DNA from: Betaproteobacteria bacterium
GTDB lineage: Bacteria; Pseudomonadota; Gammaproteobacteria; Burkholderiales; SHXO01
Assembly (NCBI GenBank): GCA_009693245.1
Contig: SHXO01000006.1
Span: 1-60,730, forward strand
Length of the DNA stretch: 60,730 bases
Reading direction: 5' to 3'
Below are positions 48,952 through 57,429 of this stretch, piece after piece. Position 1 is the stretch's first letter. Each line of letters opens with the position of its first letter. The position numbers and the translations under genes are program-made. The notes under the pieces were generated by a model. The model was not told the DNA's origin, did not search any database, and saw nothing but the letters and a program-made list of their open reading frames with translations.

Positions 48952-51466
48952 CCTCCATCGTATTTTTCAATACATCCCCTGCCACCACGAAGGTATCTTC
49001 CGCGCGCTCGCCCATGGTGTTGATCTTGGCATTATGCAAATCCACTTCGTAGCGCACCAGGACTCGCGCGATGCTGGACAGCAACCCAGGGCGGTCGCCG
49101 GCAGTGATGGACAGGTAGTAGGCGTTGCCGCGCTCATCGGGGCGCAGGGACACTTCGGGAGACACGGGGAAGCTCTTCAGGCGGCGGCTAATGCGGCCCT
49201 TTACCGGAGGAGGCAGGGGCGCGTCGCGTTCCAGTTGCGCGCATAACTCGTGTTCGATGTAGTTTAGGAGATCACGGTAATTGGCCGCATTGGGCTCGGG
49301 GCTCATCACCTGGAAAGTGTCCAGGGCGTAGCCGTGCAAAGTGGTGTGGATGCGCGCTTCTATGATGGAGAACTGTACACGCTCGAAGAACGCGCATATC
49401 TGGGCGAAAAGATTCTTTCGGTCGGGTGTGTAGATCAATACCTGGATACCTTCGCCCGCGGGGCTTACGCGCGCTTTCACCACGGGTACGGGCGTATTGA
49501 CGCGGTAGTTGAGCACGCGCGTGTGCCACGCTATCTCGCGCGCATCGTGGCGCAGAAAGTAAGCGGTATCGAACTGCGCCCATAACTTCTCGTGGGCATC
49601 GTCGGGCACGGCGTAGAGCCTTAATTTTTCGAGCGCGAGTTTTTGCCGCGATTGCAGGCGCTCGCCGCTCGGATCGCGGTCGCCTCCGAGAAAACGCCGC
49701 GCGGACCAGAACAGATCTTCCAGCAATTTGCCCTTCCAGGCGTTCCACACCTTGGGACTGGTGCCGCGAATATCCGCCACCGTAAGAAGATAGAGCGCGA
49801 TCAAGCGCCGCTCGTCGCGCACCAGCATGGCGAAATCGGCGATGACCTTGGGATCGGCGAGATCTTTTTTTTGCGCGGTCGAGGACATCACCAGATGCTG
49901 CTCCACCAGCCACACCACCAATTCGGTATCCGTCTTGTCCATCCCGTGACTACGGCAAAAACGCGTGGCATCAGCGCTGCCCAAAGCGGAGTGGTCGCCC
50001 CCGCGGCCTTTGGCGATATCGTGTAAGAGGCCAGCGAGGTAGAGCAGTTCAGGCTTGGGGAATTCGCTCATCAGCCGGCTGCACAGGGGATATTCGTGAG
50101 CCATCTCCGGCACGGCGAAACGGCGTAAATTGCGCACCACCATGAGAATGTGTTCGTCGACGGCATACACGTGATAGAGATCGTGCTGCATCTGGCCCAC
50201 GATGCGCCCGAAGGCGGGAAGGTAGCGCCCGAGCACGCCGTAGCGGTTCATGCGCCGCAAAGCGTGCGTGAGCCCGCTGCCATGCTGAAATAGCCCGAGA
50301 AAAACGCGCTGGTTGGCCGGGTCGCGCCGAAAGCGATGGCCGATCAACCGCGTGCCCCGCCATAGGGCGCGCAAGGTGCCCGCCGCCAAGCCCTTCAATT
50401 CGGGGTGTTGTTGCAGGAGGCTAAAACACTCCAGTAGGGCGCCGGGTTGCCGCTCGAACACGTTTTCGTCGGTGGCTTTCAAGTATTCGTGTTCCGCCAC
50501 GAAGCGCTCGTTGATGGGCGTGGTTGGAACCCCGGCCGATGCATCGATGCGCGTGCGCAGGTTATGCAGCAAGACTTCGTTCAAGGCCGTCACCTCGCGC
50601 GCGGTACGAAAGTAGCGCTGCATCACGCGCTCGCTACCTAGGCGCTGGGGCGTATCTTCCAGGGACAATTGTTTGGCGAGGGGTGCTTGCAGATCGAATA
50701 ACAACCGATCCTCCCGTCTTCCCGCCTGGTAGTGCAACCGGATCCGCAGAGTTTGCAGCACCGCTTCGTGTTGGCTGATGCGTTTGGCCTCGCTCGCCGT
50801 GAGCAATTGGTGCAGGGCCAGGGCATGCCAGCTCGCACCCAGCGAGGCCGCTTGGCTTACCCATAATATGGTGTTGAGGTCCCGCAAACCTCCGAGGCCT
50901 TCCTTGATGTTAGGTTCCAGGTTGGATGCCGTATCATTGAAGCGGTTATGGCGCTGCTGCTGTTCCAGCAGCTTAGCCTCGAGAAAACGCTTCGGGTCTA
51001 GGCTTTGTGCCACCCTCTCGGAAAATTCGCGGAACAATGCGCGGCTTCCCGCCACCCAGCGGGCTTCGAGCAAGGTGGTCTGGATGGTGATGTCGCGCGC
51101 GGCTTCGTCCAAGCACTCACCAATGGTGCGGATGCTATGGCCGGTCTCCAGACCTATGTCCCAGATGGGCGCTATCAACGCGCCGGCTTGCTCGCGCAGT
51201 GATTGGTCTTGCTCGGGGACGAGAATCAACACATCCACATCGGAATGCGGAAAAAGTGTACGGCGGGCGTACCCGCCCACCGCGACCAAGGCGAGGGGCC
51301 CGAGCACTTCGGCACCGCGCCACACGCTTCGCAGCACGCGATCCACCAAGGCGGCGTGCTTGCGCAGAAGTGGCCCGGGGCGGCCGGTGCTCAGAAAATG
51401 GATCTTGAGCGCAGCCCTCTCGCGGGAGACCACCTCCCGGTAATGCGCTACCGGAACTTGATTCAA
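48908..51466 (-). CDS. glnD: [Protein-PII] uridylyltransferase / uridylyl-removing enzyme
   Basis: The 852-residue sensor of glutamine modifies PII in nitrogen control. Domains in order: nucleotidyltransferase (LVAVGGYARRTLFPHSDVDV, with the GG and D-x-D pair), the GlnD-specific helical region (IKEGLGGLRDLNTILWV), the HD domain (LAGLLHDIAKGRGGDHSALG) that removes UMP, and two C-terminal ACT domains (GIQVLIYTPDRKNLFAQICA; YYLSITAGDRPGLLSSIARV) that bind glutamine. TTG 51466 is favoured as start: it lies 12 bases after the map stop, and the frame upstream runs inside map. Fully open over 2.5 kb. Confidence 0.94.
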   Translation of the reverse strand: MNQVPVAHYREVVSRERAALKIHFLSTGRPGPLLRKHAALVDRVLRSVWRGAEVLGPLALVAVGGYARRTLFPHSDVDVLILVPEQDQSLREQAGALIAPIWDIGLETGHSIRTIGECLDEAARDITIQTTLLEARWVAGSRALFREFSERVAQSLDPKRFLEAKLLEQQQRHNRFNDTASNLEPNIKEGLGGLRDLNTILWVSQAASLGASWHALALHQLLTASEAKRISQHEAVLQTLRIRLHYQAGRREDRLLFDLQAPLAKQLSLEDTPQRLGSERVMQRYFRTAREVTALNEVLLHNLRTRIDASAGVPTTPINERFVAEHEYLKATDENVFERQPGALLECFSLLQQHPELKGLAAGTLRALWRGTRLIGHRFRRDPANQRVFLGLFQHGSGLTHALRRMNRYGVLGRYLPAFGRIVGQMQHDLYHVYAVDEHILMVVRNLRRFAVPEMAHEYPLCSRLMSEFPKPELLYLAGLLHDIAKGRGGDHSALGSADATRFCRSHGMDKTDTELVVWLVEQHLVMSSTAQKKDLADPKVIADFAMLVRDERRLIALYLLTVADIRGTSPKVWNAWKGKLLEDLFWSARRFLGGDRDPSGERLQSRQKLALEKLRLYAVPDDAHEKLWAQFDTAYFLRHDAREIAWHTRVLNYRVNTPVPVVKARVSPAGEGIQVLIYTPDRKNLFAQICAFFERVQFSIIEARIHTTLHGYALDTFQVMSPEPNAANYRDLLNYIEHELCAQLERDAPLPPPVKGRISRRLKSFPVSPEVSLRPDERGNAYYLSITAGDRPGLLSSIARVLVRYEVDLHNAKINTMGERAEDTFVVAGDVLKNTMEVIRLESELLQALQN

Positions 51467-51477
51467 CGCAATTGGTG

Positions 51478-52302
51478 CTACGCCACGGGGCTGGAAACGG
51501 CCGCCTGCTGGAAGGCAGGCGGGGGAGGAGTCGCGGCCGACTGCGTGAGGATCTCGAATCCCTCTTCGATGACCAGCACGGTGTGCTCCCATTGCGCGGA
51601 TAAGGAATGGTCCTTGGTGACCACCGTCCATCCGTCGCCCAATACCTTGATGCCTGCCTTGCCCGCGTTGATCATGGGTTCCACCGTGAAGGTCATGCCG
51701 GGTTGCAACTTGACTCCGGTATTGGGCCTTCCATAGTGCAAGACCTGGGGTTCTTCATGGAACTTGCGGCCGATACCGTGCCCGCAGAATTCCCGCACCA
51801 CACTGTACCCGCGCTGTTCGGCATAACGCTGAATGGCATGGCCAATGTCGCCCAGATGGGCGCCCGCCCGCACGGCGCGAATGCCTAGCCACATGCATTC
51901 GTACGTCACCTCGCACAGCCGCCTGGCTTGGATGGAGGGTTCGCCCACGAAAAACATGCGGCTGGTGTCGCCATGAAAACCGTCCTTGATGACGGTGATG
52001 TCCACGTTGACGATATCGCCGTTCCTGAGCTTCTTCTGTCCCGGCACGCCGTGGCAAACCACGTGATTGACGGAGGTGCAGATGGAACGCGGAAAGGGAT
52101 GGTAGCCAGGCGGAGCATAGTTGAGTGGCGCGGGGATCGTCCCTTGCACCCGCACCATGTACTCGTGGCATAGCGCATCGACTTCATCGGTGGTCATGCC
52201 AGTCTTGATTTGCGGACCGATGAAATCCAATACTTCCGATGCGAGGCGCCCGGCGATGCGCATCTTCGCGATCTCGTCGGGAGTTTTCAGGATGACTGCC
52301 AT
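51478..52302 (-). CDS. map: Methionine aminopeptidase type I
   Basis: The 274-residue enzyme removes initiator methionine. It shows LNYAPPGYHPFPRSICTSVN with NHVVCHGVPG, NGDIVNVDITVIKDGFHGDT (two metal Asp), FCGHGIGRKFHEEP with the metal His, MTFTVEPMINAG with Glu, and SAQWEHTVLV with the last Glu. ATG 52302 was taken because it begins the normal MAVILKTPDEIAKM start; nine further codons are possible upstream. It has a Pro/Ala-rich tail of 20 residues. glnD follows 11 bp downstream. rpsB, often the divergent neighbour of map, is not there. Confidence 0.95.
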   Translation of the reverse strand: MAVILKTPDEIAKMRIAGRLASEVLDFIGPQIKTGMTTDEVDALCHEYMVRVQGTIPAPLNYAPPGYHPFPRSICTSVNHVVCHGVPGQKKLRNGDIVNVDITVIKDGFHGDTSRMFFVGEPSIQARRLCEVTYECMWLGIRAVRAGAHLGDIGHAIQRYAEQRGYSVVREFCGHGIGRKFHEEPQVLHYGRPNTGVKLQPGMTFTVEPMINAGKAGIKVLGDGWTVVTKDHSLSAQWEHTVLVIEEGFEILTQSAATPPPPAFQQAAVSSPVA

Positions 52303-52406
52303 AAGGGGAGGGGAGAGATTCCGTGGCATGGGATTCTACTGGACCGGGCGAGCTCATTGCGTGCGGACGCCGCGGCCATTAGAGTGCTCGGGCATGAAGG
52401 AGGTGC

Positions 52407-53536
52407 ATGAAGATCACCGACATTCAGGTACTGAGCCTGGCGGGGCCGAAGGTACCGTTCCCCATGAAGCCCGCTTGGGCGGCAGGGAGCCAATGGGAGC
52501 GTTATGGCGGCACGCTCGTCAAGGTGTTTACTGATGAAGGAATCGTTGGCCTGGGTTCCCCCGGCTACGTGGTGTCGCCCAAGATCGAGTCGTGGATCAA
52601 ACCTCAACTCATCGGGCAAGACCCCTTCGCCGTGGAACGCCACGCACGCGTATTTCGCGGAGCCGGAGAGGCTTGGGGAGTGGAGATTGCGCTCTGTGAC
52701 ATAATCGGCAAGGCCTGCGGGCAACCCGTGTACAAACTCTGGGGCGCTTATCGCGACCGGGTACCGGCCTATGCCTCATGTATCGAAGTGCGCACCCCGA
52801 AGCGGCGTGCCGCGGATATCGTGGCGGTTAAGGCGCAAGGCTGGCGCGCCGCCAAGTTGCGCCTCCACGATTGGACGCTCAAGGCCGACGTCGCGCAAGT
52901 GGAAGCGGTGCGCCGCGCCGTGGGAGAGACGACTTCACCCTTCTGGCCGATGCCAATCAGGCGCAACTCCCCGGCACTCAGCAACCAGATGAAAGCGCTG
53001 TGTGGCGCTACGAGTGCGCTCTGCATACCGCACGCGAGTTGGAGCGCTTAGGCGTGTATTGGTTGGAGGAGCCCATGGGGCGCTACGATTTTGACAACCT
53101 CACGCGCCTCGCGGATGCCGTGGATATTCTCATCGCGGGCGGAGAAAATAATCTGGGGCTGCACGAGTACCGCTAGCTGGTGGACCGCAACTGTTACGAC
53201 GTGCTGCAACCCGAAGCCATGGTGGGGGAGACCATGACGCAGTTGCGCAAGGCCTGCGCATATGCCGAGATGCATCACAAGCTGTGCGCGCCCCATCATG
53301 GCGGAGGCGGAATGGGATTTGTGGCGCATCTGCTCTTGTGCGCCGCCATTCCCAATTGCCCCTTTGTCGAAGTGTTTCACGACCCTCCGGGATTGACCAG
53401 CGACCTTTTCCAGTGGTACCTCAAGGAACCCATCGAGCTCGATCCCGCCGATGGCTGCATGCCCTTGCCGCGAAAACCACGCTTTGGTGTGGATCTGGAT
53501 GAGGACAAGATCCGCCGGTACGCCGTAACGAAATAG
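52407..53536 (+). pseudogene. Mandelate racemase/muconate-lactonizing-type enzyme, frameshift and in-frame stop
   Basis: ATG 52407 begins an enolase-superfamily sugar-acid dehydratase or racemase (KITDIQVLSLAGPKVPF, then EIALCDIIGKACGQPVYKLW and AAKLRLHDWTLKADV). Around 52922-52926 the reading moves from frame 3 to frame 2; one more G would restore RDDFTLLADANQAQLP, which carries a metal-binding Asp. The same frame then has YWLEEPMGRYDFDNLTRLAD (Glu ligand) and AGGENN, is stopped by TAG 53174-53176, and goes on with the end of the protein to 53536. Members of this family dehydrate sugar acids or racemise acids. Two lesions in about 375 codons. Confidence 0.78.
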
Positions 53537-53544
53537 GGCGAAAC

Positions 53545-54407
53545 CTAAGTCTCCTTGATTCTGAATTCGACGCGGCGGTTTTCCGGAGCGTTAGGTTCCG
53601 CTGCATTCAACGGCATGCGCTTGCCCATGCCCACCACCGTAATATTCTCGGGAGCAATTTGATGCACCTTCACGAGGTAGTTTTTCACCGCGCTCGCCCT
53701 AAGAAAGGACAAGATCAGGTTGTATTGATCGCTCCCGTGCGCGTCCGTGTGACCCTCGATAATGAGCTTGAGGCCGGGCCCCGCCATTTTTATTCCTTCG
53801 GCTAATGCGTCAAGCTGAGGTGCCGCATCGGGCATGATCTGCGCGGAGTTGAATTGGAACGGTACCAATAGTGCGATAGATTCGGAAATCCCAGTCTCGG
53901 TAGCGGGCGTGTTACCCATCTCGGATTCTTCTTGCACTCCAGTGGGGGGGGGCTTTTGCTGGCGCTGACGCCGAGCGAGGGGCAATCCTCTTGTACTGTT
54001 TGTGCGGCGGGGGAACCAGCAGGGTGCTTATCGAGAGGATATCCAGAAGGACGACTGACGCCACGAATCTTGAGCGATGCAGATGGCTCGTCTTCCGGCC
54101 CAGCCTTGTCCTCGTTTCCTTGAGTAAACGCCTCCTGGCAATCGGGTAAATTTGCTTGAAGCTGAGAAGCCGCCTTCACGCCACTGGCAACCACGGTTCC
54201 CGCGGCGGACAAAAGCCGTATCCCACGGGTCTTCACCACCGGGTCGTGGATTGGGGAACGAGAAAAAATCGAGGCTAACTGAACCGGATCCGGGATTTGT
54301 CCTGCTGGGAACACGATCGGTTCCCTCGCGTTCGCACCCGCTACGCCTGCTAGTAGGTGGGCCGAGGCTAAAACGGCTATCCACTTCATCTTCTTCGCGC
54401 GATTCAT
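53545..54407 (-). pseudogene. OmpA-family protein, frameshift in a G9 (C9) run; possible slippage site
   Basis: ATG 54407 starts a signal peptide (KWIAVLASAHLLAGVAGANA) followed by a low-complexity region of about 130 residues. At the G9 run 53944-53952 (C9 on the coding strand) the reading changes; a tract one base longer would join it to TGVQEESEMGNTPATETGIS and the OmpA domain, whose core reads LLVPFQFNSAQIMPDAAPQL and KLIIEGHTDAHGSDQYNLIL, ending in NRRVEFRIKET. That domain binds peptidoglycan in the periplasm. The gene diverges from the amyloid-type subunit gene with 228 bp between starts, so shared control is likely. A 9-base run can vary by slippage, so the gene may be switchable and not dead. 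Confidence 0.65.
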
Positions 54408-54425
54408 CGAGATCTCCTGGATTAA

Positions 54426-54441
54426 ATGTGCATGGGCACAT
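54426..54441. promoter_or_regulatory. Palindrome in the divergent promoter region, possible operator
   Basis: ATGTGC (54426-54431) and GCACAT (54436-54441) form a perfect 6-bp inverted repeat with a 4-base spacer. It lies 19 bp upstream of the OmpA-type start codon and about 200 bp before the subunit gene, within the 228-bp divergent region. Confidence 0.35.
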
Positions 54442-54450
54442 GACGCACGA

Positions 54451-54539
54451 TGAGTCGCAGCTTTCCGGGATTAGGTTTCGCCGGCGGCGGCGCGGTAGTG
54501 AATATTTCCTTGAACCGCTGTGAAAGATCTTGCGACTCA
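54451..54539. promoter_or_regulatory. Separated inverted repeat in the divergent region
   Basis: TGAGTCGCA at 54451-54459 recurs inverted as TGCGACTCA at 54531-54539, with 71 bases between. The spacing of about 80 bp centre to centre would suit two binding sites for one regulator, or a loop. No protein is known to bind it. Confidence 0.3.
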
Positions 54540-54635
54540 ATGGCCAGATGGGGCTTGAAGCATATGGGCCCTCATCGAACAAGAGGCCGGCATCCGCTGG
54601 TCTCAAACTCAATCACCTTACTTTGGAGATAAATC

Positions 54636-55064
54636 ATGAATGCAGTTCTGAAAGCTGGAATCGTAGCCTTGGGTTTTGTCTGTGCCGGTGCGTTTGCCGC
54701 CTCGACCGACGTCAAAGTCGAGAAGCTCGACCAAACTCAATCCGGAACCTACAACCGCCAGTATCTGGACCTGGGTAATGCGTTTGGAAAGGGCGCGAGC
54801 AAAGTCGATGCGAAGAATGTCAAGCAGTCCCAGAAGGGCGACCATAACATTCAACAGATGGCCATCGGCAATGCCAGCGGAGAAGGCAAGACCGATGTGA
54901 AGGTGGACAAGATCACGCAAACCCAGAGCGGGTCCCGTAACCACCAACTCATGACCATCGGCAATGCACGTTCCGGGAAGAGCAAGGTCGTTGCCAAGAA
55001 CGTGACCCAATCCCAATCGGGAAAGTATAACGACCAACGCATGAACATCGGTAACGCCAACTAA
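54636..55064 (+). CDS. Secreted amyloid-type repeat protein, curlin-like
   Basis: The 142-residue protein has a signal peptide (residues 1-22, ending AFA) and then four repeats at residues 26-49, 57-80, 88-111 and 118-141, spaced 31, 31 and 30 apart. The shared pattern is Q-x-Q-x-G-x(2)-N-x-Q-x(3)-[IL]-G-N-A, near the curlin pattern Q-x-G-x(2)-N-x-A but distinct. Repeats 1 and 3 read QTQSG; repeats 2 and 4 read KNV.QSQ, giving an A-B-A-B order. No Cys in the mature part, many Gln, Asn, Gly and Ser: the composition of functional amyloid subunits. GGAG lies at 54625-54628. A CsgG-like export lipoprotein gene is two genes downstream. Fibre formation is inferred. Confidence 0.75.
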   Translation: MNAVLKAGIVALGFVCAGAFAASTDVKVEKLDQTQSGTYNRQYLDLGNAFGKGASKVDAKNVKQSQKGDHNIQQMAIGNASGEGKTDVKVDKITQTQSGSRNHQLMTIGNARSGKSKVVAKNVTQSQSGKYNDQRMNIGNAN

Positions 55065-55077
55065 GCCAGTCAGCTTG

Positions 55078-55123
55078 CCTGGATCGTCTTGCGCCTGCCT
55101 GGCACGCGGCGATCCAGGTTTTT
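55078..55123 (+). terminator. Hairpin plus T-tract between subunit and export genes (terminator or attenuator)
   Basis: CCTGGATCG (55078-55086) pairs perfectly with CGATCCAGG (55110-55118), 9 bp, with a 23-base loop that can fold further (GCG/CGC), and TTTTT follows at 55119-55123. It begins 13 bases after the subunit stop. This has the form of a Rho-independent terminator. Since the next genes point the same way without an obvious new promoter, partial read-through could give much more subunit than exporter. Confidence 0.65.
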
Positions 55124-55177
55124 CGTCACATTGCACGGCGAATCCAAGCTCGTGCGGCCCAAATCTAGGAGTTTTAC

Positions 55178-55480
55178 ATGTACGCATTCAGAAGAGCGAT
55201 CTTGGCGGCATTCTCGGCGTTGAGCCTGGTGCTTTGTTTCCACAGCGCTCCAAGTGCAGGTGCGGCGGAAATGAGTATCGGCGACCGCGCCAAGCTGGCC
55301 AAGGAGCGCGCCAAACAAAGCGTCGCATTTGGCAGCAAATCCAAGGGCGGCGGCGGCGGGGATAATCCGTGCAGCCTGGATATCGGTAATGTATCCACCG
55401 GTGGCCCTGGTAGAGCACCCCGCGAGATCAATGTGTTCGTCCAAGGAGATGTCATCCAGGCGAATAGGAACTGCAAGTAA
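55178..55480 (+). CDS. Small secreted protein of the curli-like locus
   Basis: The 100-residue protein starts with a signal peptide (LAAFSALSLVLCFHSAPSAGAA). The mature part begins with a charged helix (GDRAKLAKERAKQSVAFGS), has a GGGGG linker, and ends with a compact domain: NPCSLDIGNV, PREINVFVQGDVIQANRNC. The two cysteines of that domain could form a disulfide. I have no family name for it; the DIGNV phrase echoes the IGN phrase in the amyloid subunit. AGGAG lies at 55167-55171, before ATG 55178. Its position between subunit and exporter suggests a minor subunit, nucleator or chaperone, which is inference. Confidence 0.65.
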   Translation: MYAFRRAILAAFSALSLVLCFHSAPSAGAAEMSIGDRAKLAKERAKQSVAFGSKSKGGGGGDNPCSLDIGNVSTGGPGRAPREINVFVQGDVIQANRNCK

Positions 55481-55503
55481 CGCCTAGTGCCAGAGGAATT
55501 GTC

Positions 55504-57048
55504 ATGAAAAATATTCGGAATCGGTTTCCTCGCAATGCGCTCTTGCCTCTAGCCTTGGGCGGATTGTTGGACGGTTGCACCGTCATGGATGTGAAGAAGG
55601 ACGCGGTAGCCAAGACCGAGGCGGCCAGGAAAGGCCCGGAGTCCGCACCCCAGCGTTCGATCACCAATTTCTCCGCTGCCCTGGGGTGCATGGACAGAAT
55701 GCTCATGGACTACGGCGTGCGCGATGTGTCCGTCCTCGTGGAGGACATCACGGACCAGACCAAGAAGGTCAATGCGGGCACCAAGGACATGCTCATCTCG
55801 GCGGTGTCCGATATGACCAAGCGCAGCCGCGCTGTCAAGCTCATCGCTTTCGGCTCGGATTCGGGAAATCTGGTGTCCTTTCTTCAGCAAGCCGAGCGTA
55901 AGCAGGTATACGAAGTTGTTCCGCAGTACGACATTAAAGGTTCCATCACGCAGTGGGACGAAAACGTCATCCAGAAGCAGAAGGAACTAGGCGTGGGCTA
56001 CGAGTCCAATAGCGCGGGATTGAACATTGGAGTCGCCAAGGATGCGGCCTCCTCGGTACTAGGTTTGGATCTCACCATTCTTTCCACTTCCGATTTGTCG
56101 GTCGTCCATGGGGTGACATCACGCAATACCGTGGTCATCTTCAAGGAAGGTTCGGGCTACGACGGGGACGCGCGTATCAAGAAGTTCGGCATTAATTTCA
56201 GCATGAATCTCTCCAAATCGGAGGGGCAATCGCAGGCGCTTCGAGGCCTGGTGGAGTTGGCCTCCATCGAACTCTTCGGCAAGCTTACCAAGACTCCTTA
56301 CTGGAGCTGTCTCTGGTCGCCGTCCAACAATGAAACCGTCCGCGAGGAGATCGCGGATTGGTTCGATGCCATGTACGCGAACCCCGTTGAACTCGTTACC
56401 TACTTCCAGAAGCAATTGCACCAGCGCGGCTACTACTCTGGCAAAGCCGATGGGCAACCGAACCCCCAGCTACGTGATGCGGTCTCCAAATATAGAGTGG
56501 CCTTGGGCTTGAGCGACGAGCCAAGGTTGGACTTCGAATTCTTCGACGCCTATCTGAAAGCGAATCATAGCGATGTCCTAGCGAAAAACCCTCCTTCGGC
56601 CACCAAGGAAGACGAACCCGTGGCTGTAGGGGAGGATCTGAAGATGGATGTCGCCGCCACCAACAAGACTGGAAAGTTCTCGGCCGTCGAGGTCATCAGC
56701 TTAACTGTAAAACCCAGCCGCGATGCTCATGTGTACTGCTACATGCAGGACGAGACGCGAAAAATCATGCGCTTTTATCCGAACCGGTTCAGCAAGAGCG
56801 CGCTCGTACATAGTGCGGTGCCGCTCAACCTCCCCGACAACAAGCACTTAGAGATCGTCGCCAACGCAAAACGCGCAAAAGAGACCGTGGCTTGTTTCGC
56901 CACGGAGCAGGATATCTCCAGCGGTCTATCGCCTACGGCCGTGGGAACCGATTTTGAGTATCTGCCGGTTAAGTCGCTTTCCGAAGTGCGCGACCTGTTC
57001 GTCATCGCTTCCGATGGCAAGATTGGAGAGGGGTATTTTCATGTCTAA
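55504..57048 (+). CDS. CsgG-like outer-membrane lipoprotein with peptidoglycan-binding and DUF4384-like domains
   Basis: The 514-residue protein has a signal with a lipobox-like LLDGC (Cys25; Asp before Gly is unusual). Residues about 60-270 resemble CsgG, the curli export channel: VSVLVEDITDQTKKVNAGTK, VPQYDIKGSITQWDENV, GLDLTILSTSDLSVVHGVTS, NTVVIFKEGSGYDGDARI, LRGLVELASIELFGKLTK. Residues 295-335 form a PG_binding_1-like repeat (FQKQLHQRGYYSGKADGQPN). From about 395 there is a DUF4384-like domain (SLTVKPSRDAHVYCYMQDE, IMRFYPNRF). Ordinary CsgG ends after about 270 residues, so this is an extended form that could anchor the pore to the cell wall. It follows the small secreted protein by 23 bp. 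Confidence 0.75.
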   Translation: MKNIRNRFPRNALLPLALGGLLDGCTVMDVKKDAVAKTEAARKGPESAPQRSITNFSAALGCMDRMLMDYGVRDVSVLVEDITDQTKKVNAGTKDMLISAVSDMTKRSRAVKLIAFGSDSGNLVSFLQQAERKQVYEVVPQYDIKGSITQWDENVIQKQKELGVGYESNSAGLNIGVAKDAASSVLGLDLTILSTSDLSVVHGVTSRNTVVIFKEGSGYDGDARIKKFGINFSMNLSKSEGQSQALRGLVELASIELFGKLTKTPYWSCLWSPSNNETVREEIADWFDAMYANPVELVTYFQKQLHQRGYYSGKADGQPNPQLRDAVSKYRVALGLSDEPRLDFEFFDAYLKANHSDVLAKNPPSATKEDEPVAVGEDLKMDVAATNKTGKFSAVEVISLTVKPSRDAHVYCYMQDETRKIMRFYPNRFSKSALVHSAVPLNLPDNKHLEIVANAKRAKETVACFATEQDISSGLSPTAVGTDFEYLPVKSLSEVRDLFVIASDGKIGEGYFHV

Positions 57049-57409
57049 ACTAAGTAAACGCCGGACAAACGGGCGTGCACCCGTTTGGCTATCTTCAATA
57101 GCTCTCATTGTCACTCCCCTCGCGGCGTTAGCGGCGACCAATTTCTCGCCATTGGCCGAGGTGGAAAGGAAGGGACTGCAAGTGGATGCTGGAACACCCG
57201 CGGCGGCCGAACCGGAGAAAAACGCCGCGAAGACCAACCTACGCTGTTGGCAGTACGGGCGCCTGCTATTCGAGGAAGTAGGTTTGGAGTTGGCGAGCGA
57301 CCAATTCAACCGTTTGCTTACACTGCAGCAAGGGTCCCAGGGCAAGCCCCGTTTGCACTTGGTCGAAACTCCCAACGCCACGTGTCTGTTGAAAGAGTAC
57401 AAGCCTTGA
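57041..57409 (+). CDS. Secreted protein of unknown function in the curli-like locus
   Basis: ATG 57041 overlaps the end of the CsgG-like gene by eight bases, so translation is coupled. The 122 residues contain a long signal peptide (APVWLSSIALIVTPLAALAA), a linker rich in Ala/Glu, and a domain with two Cys (NLRCWQYGRLLFEEVGLELA, then NATCLLKEYKP). No family was recognised. The periplasm is its likely place; a role as accessory of the CsgG-like channel, in the manner of CsgE or CsgF, is possible from position only. Confidence 0.65.
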   Translation: MSKLSKRRTNGRAPVWLSSIALIVTPLAALAATNFSPLAEVERKGLQVDAGTPAAAEPEKNAAKTNLRCWQYGRLLFEEVGLELASDQFNRLLTLQQGSQGKPRLHLVETPNATCLLKEYKP

Positions 57410-57429
57410 TTTCGCTGGCGCGCAGTTGG

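Noticed and set aside
49272-49913. 213-codon open frame on the minus strand inside glnD
   Set aside because: It lies in another frame of the same strand as glnD, whose frame shows complete HD and ACT domains; the alternative has only Arg-rich low-complexity sequence.
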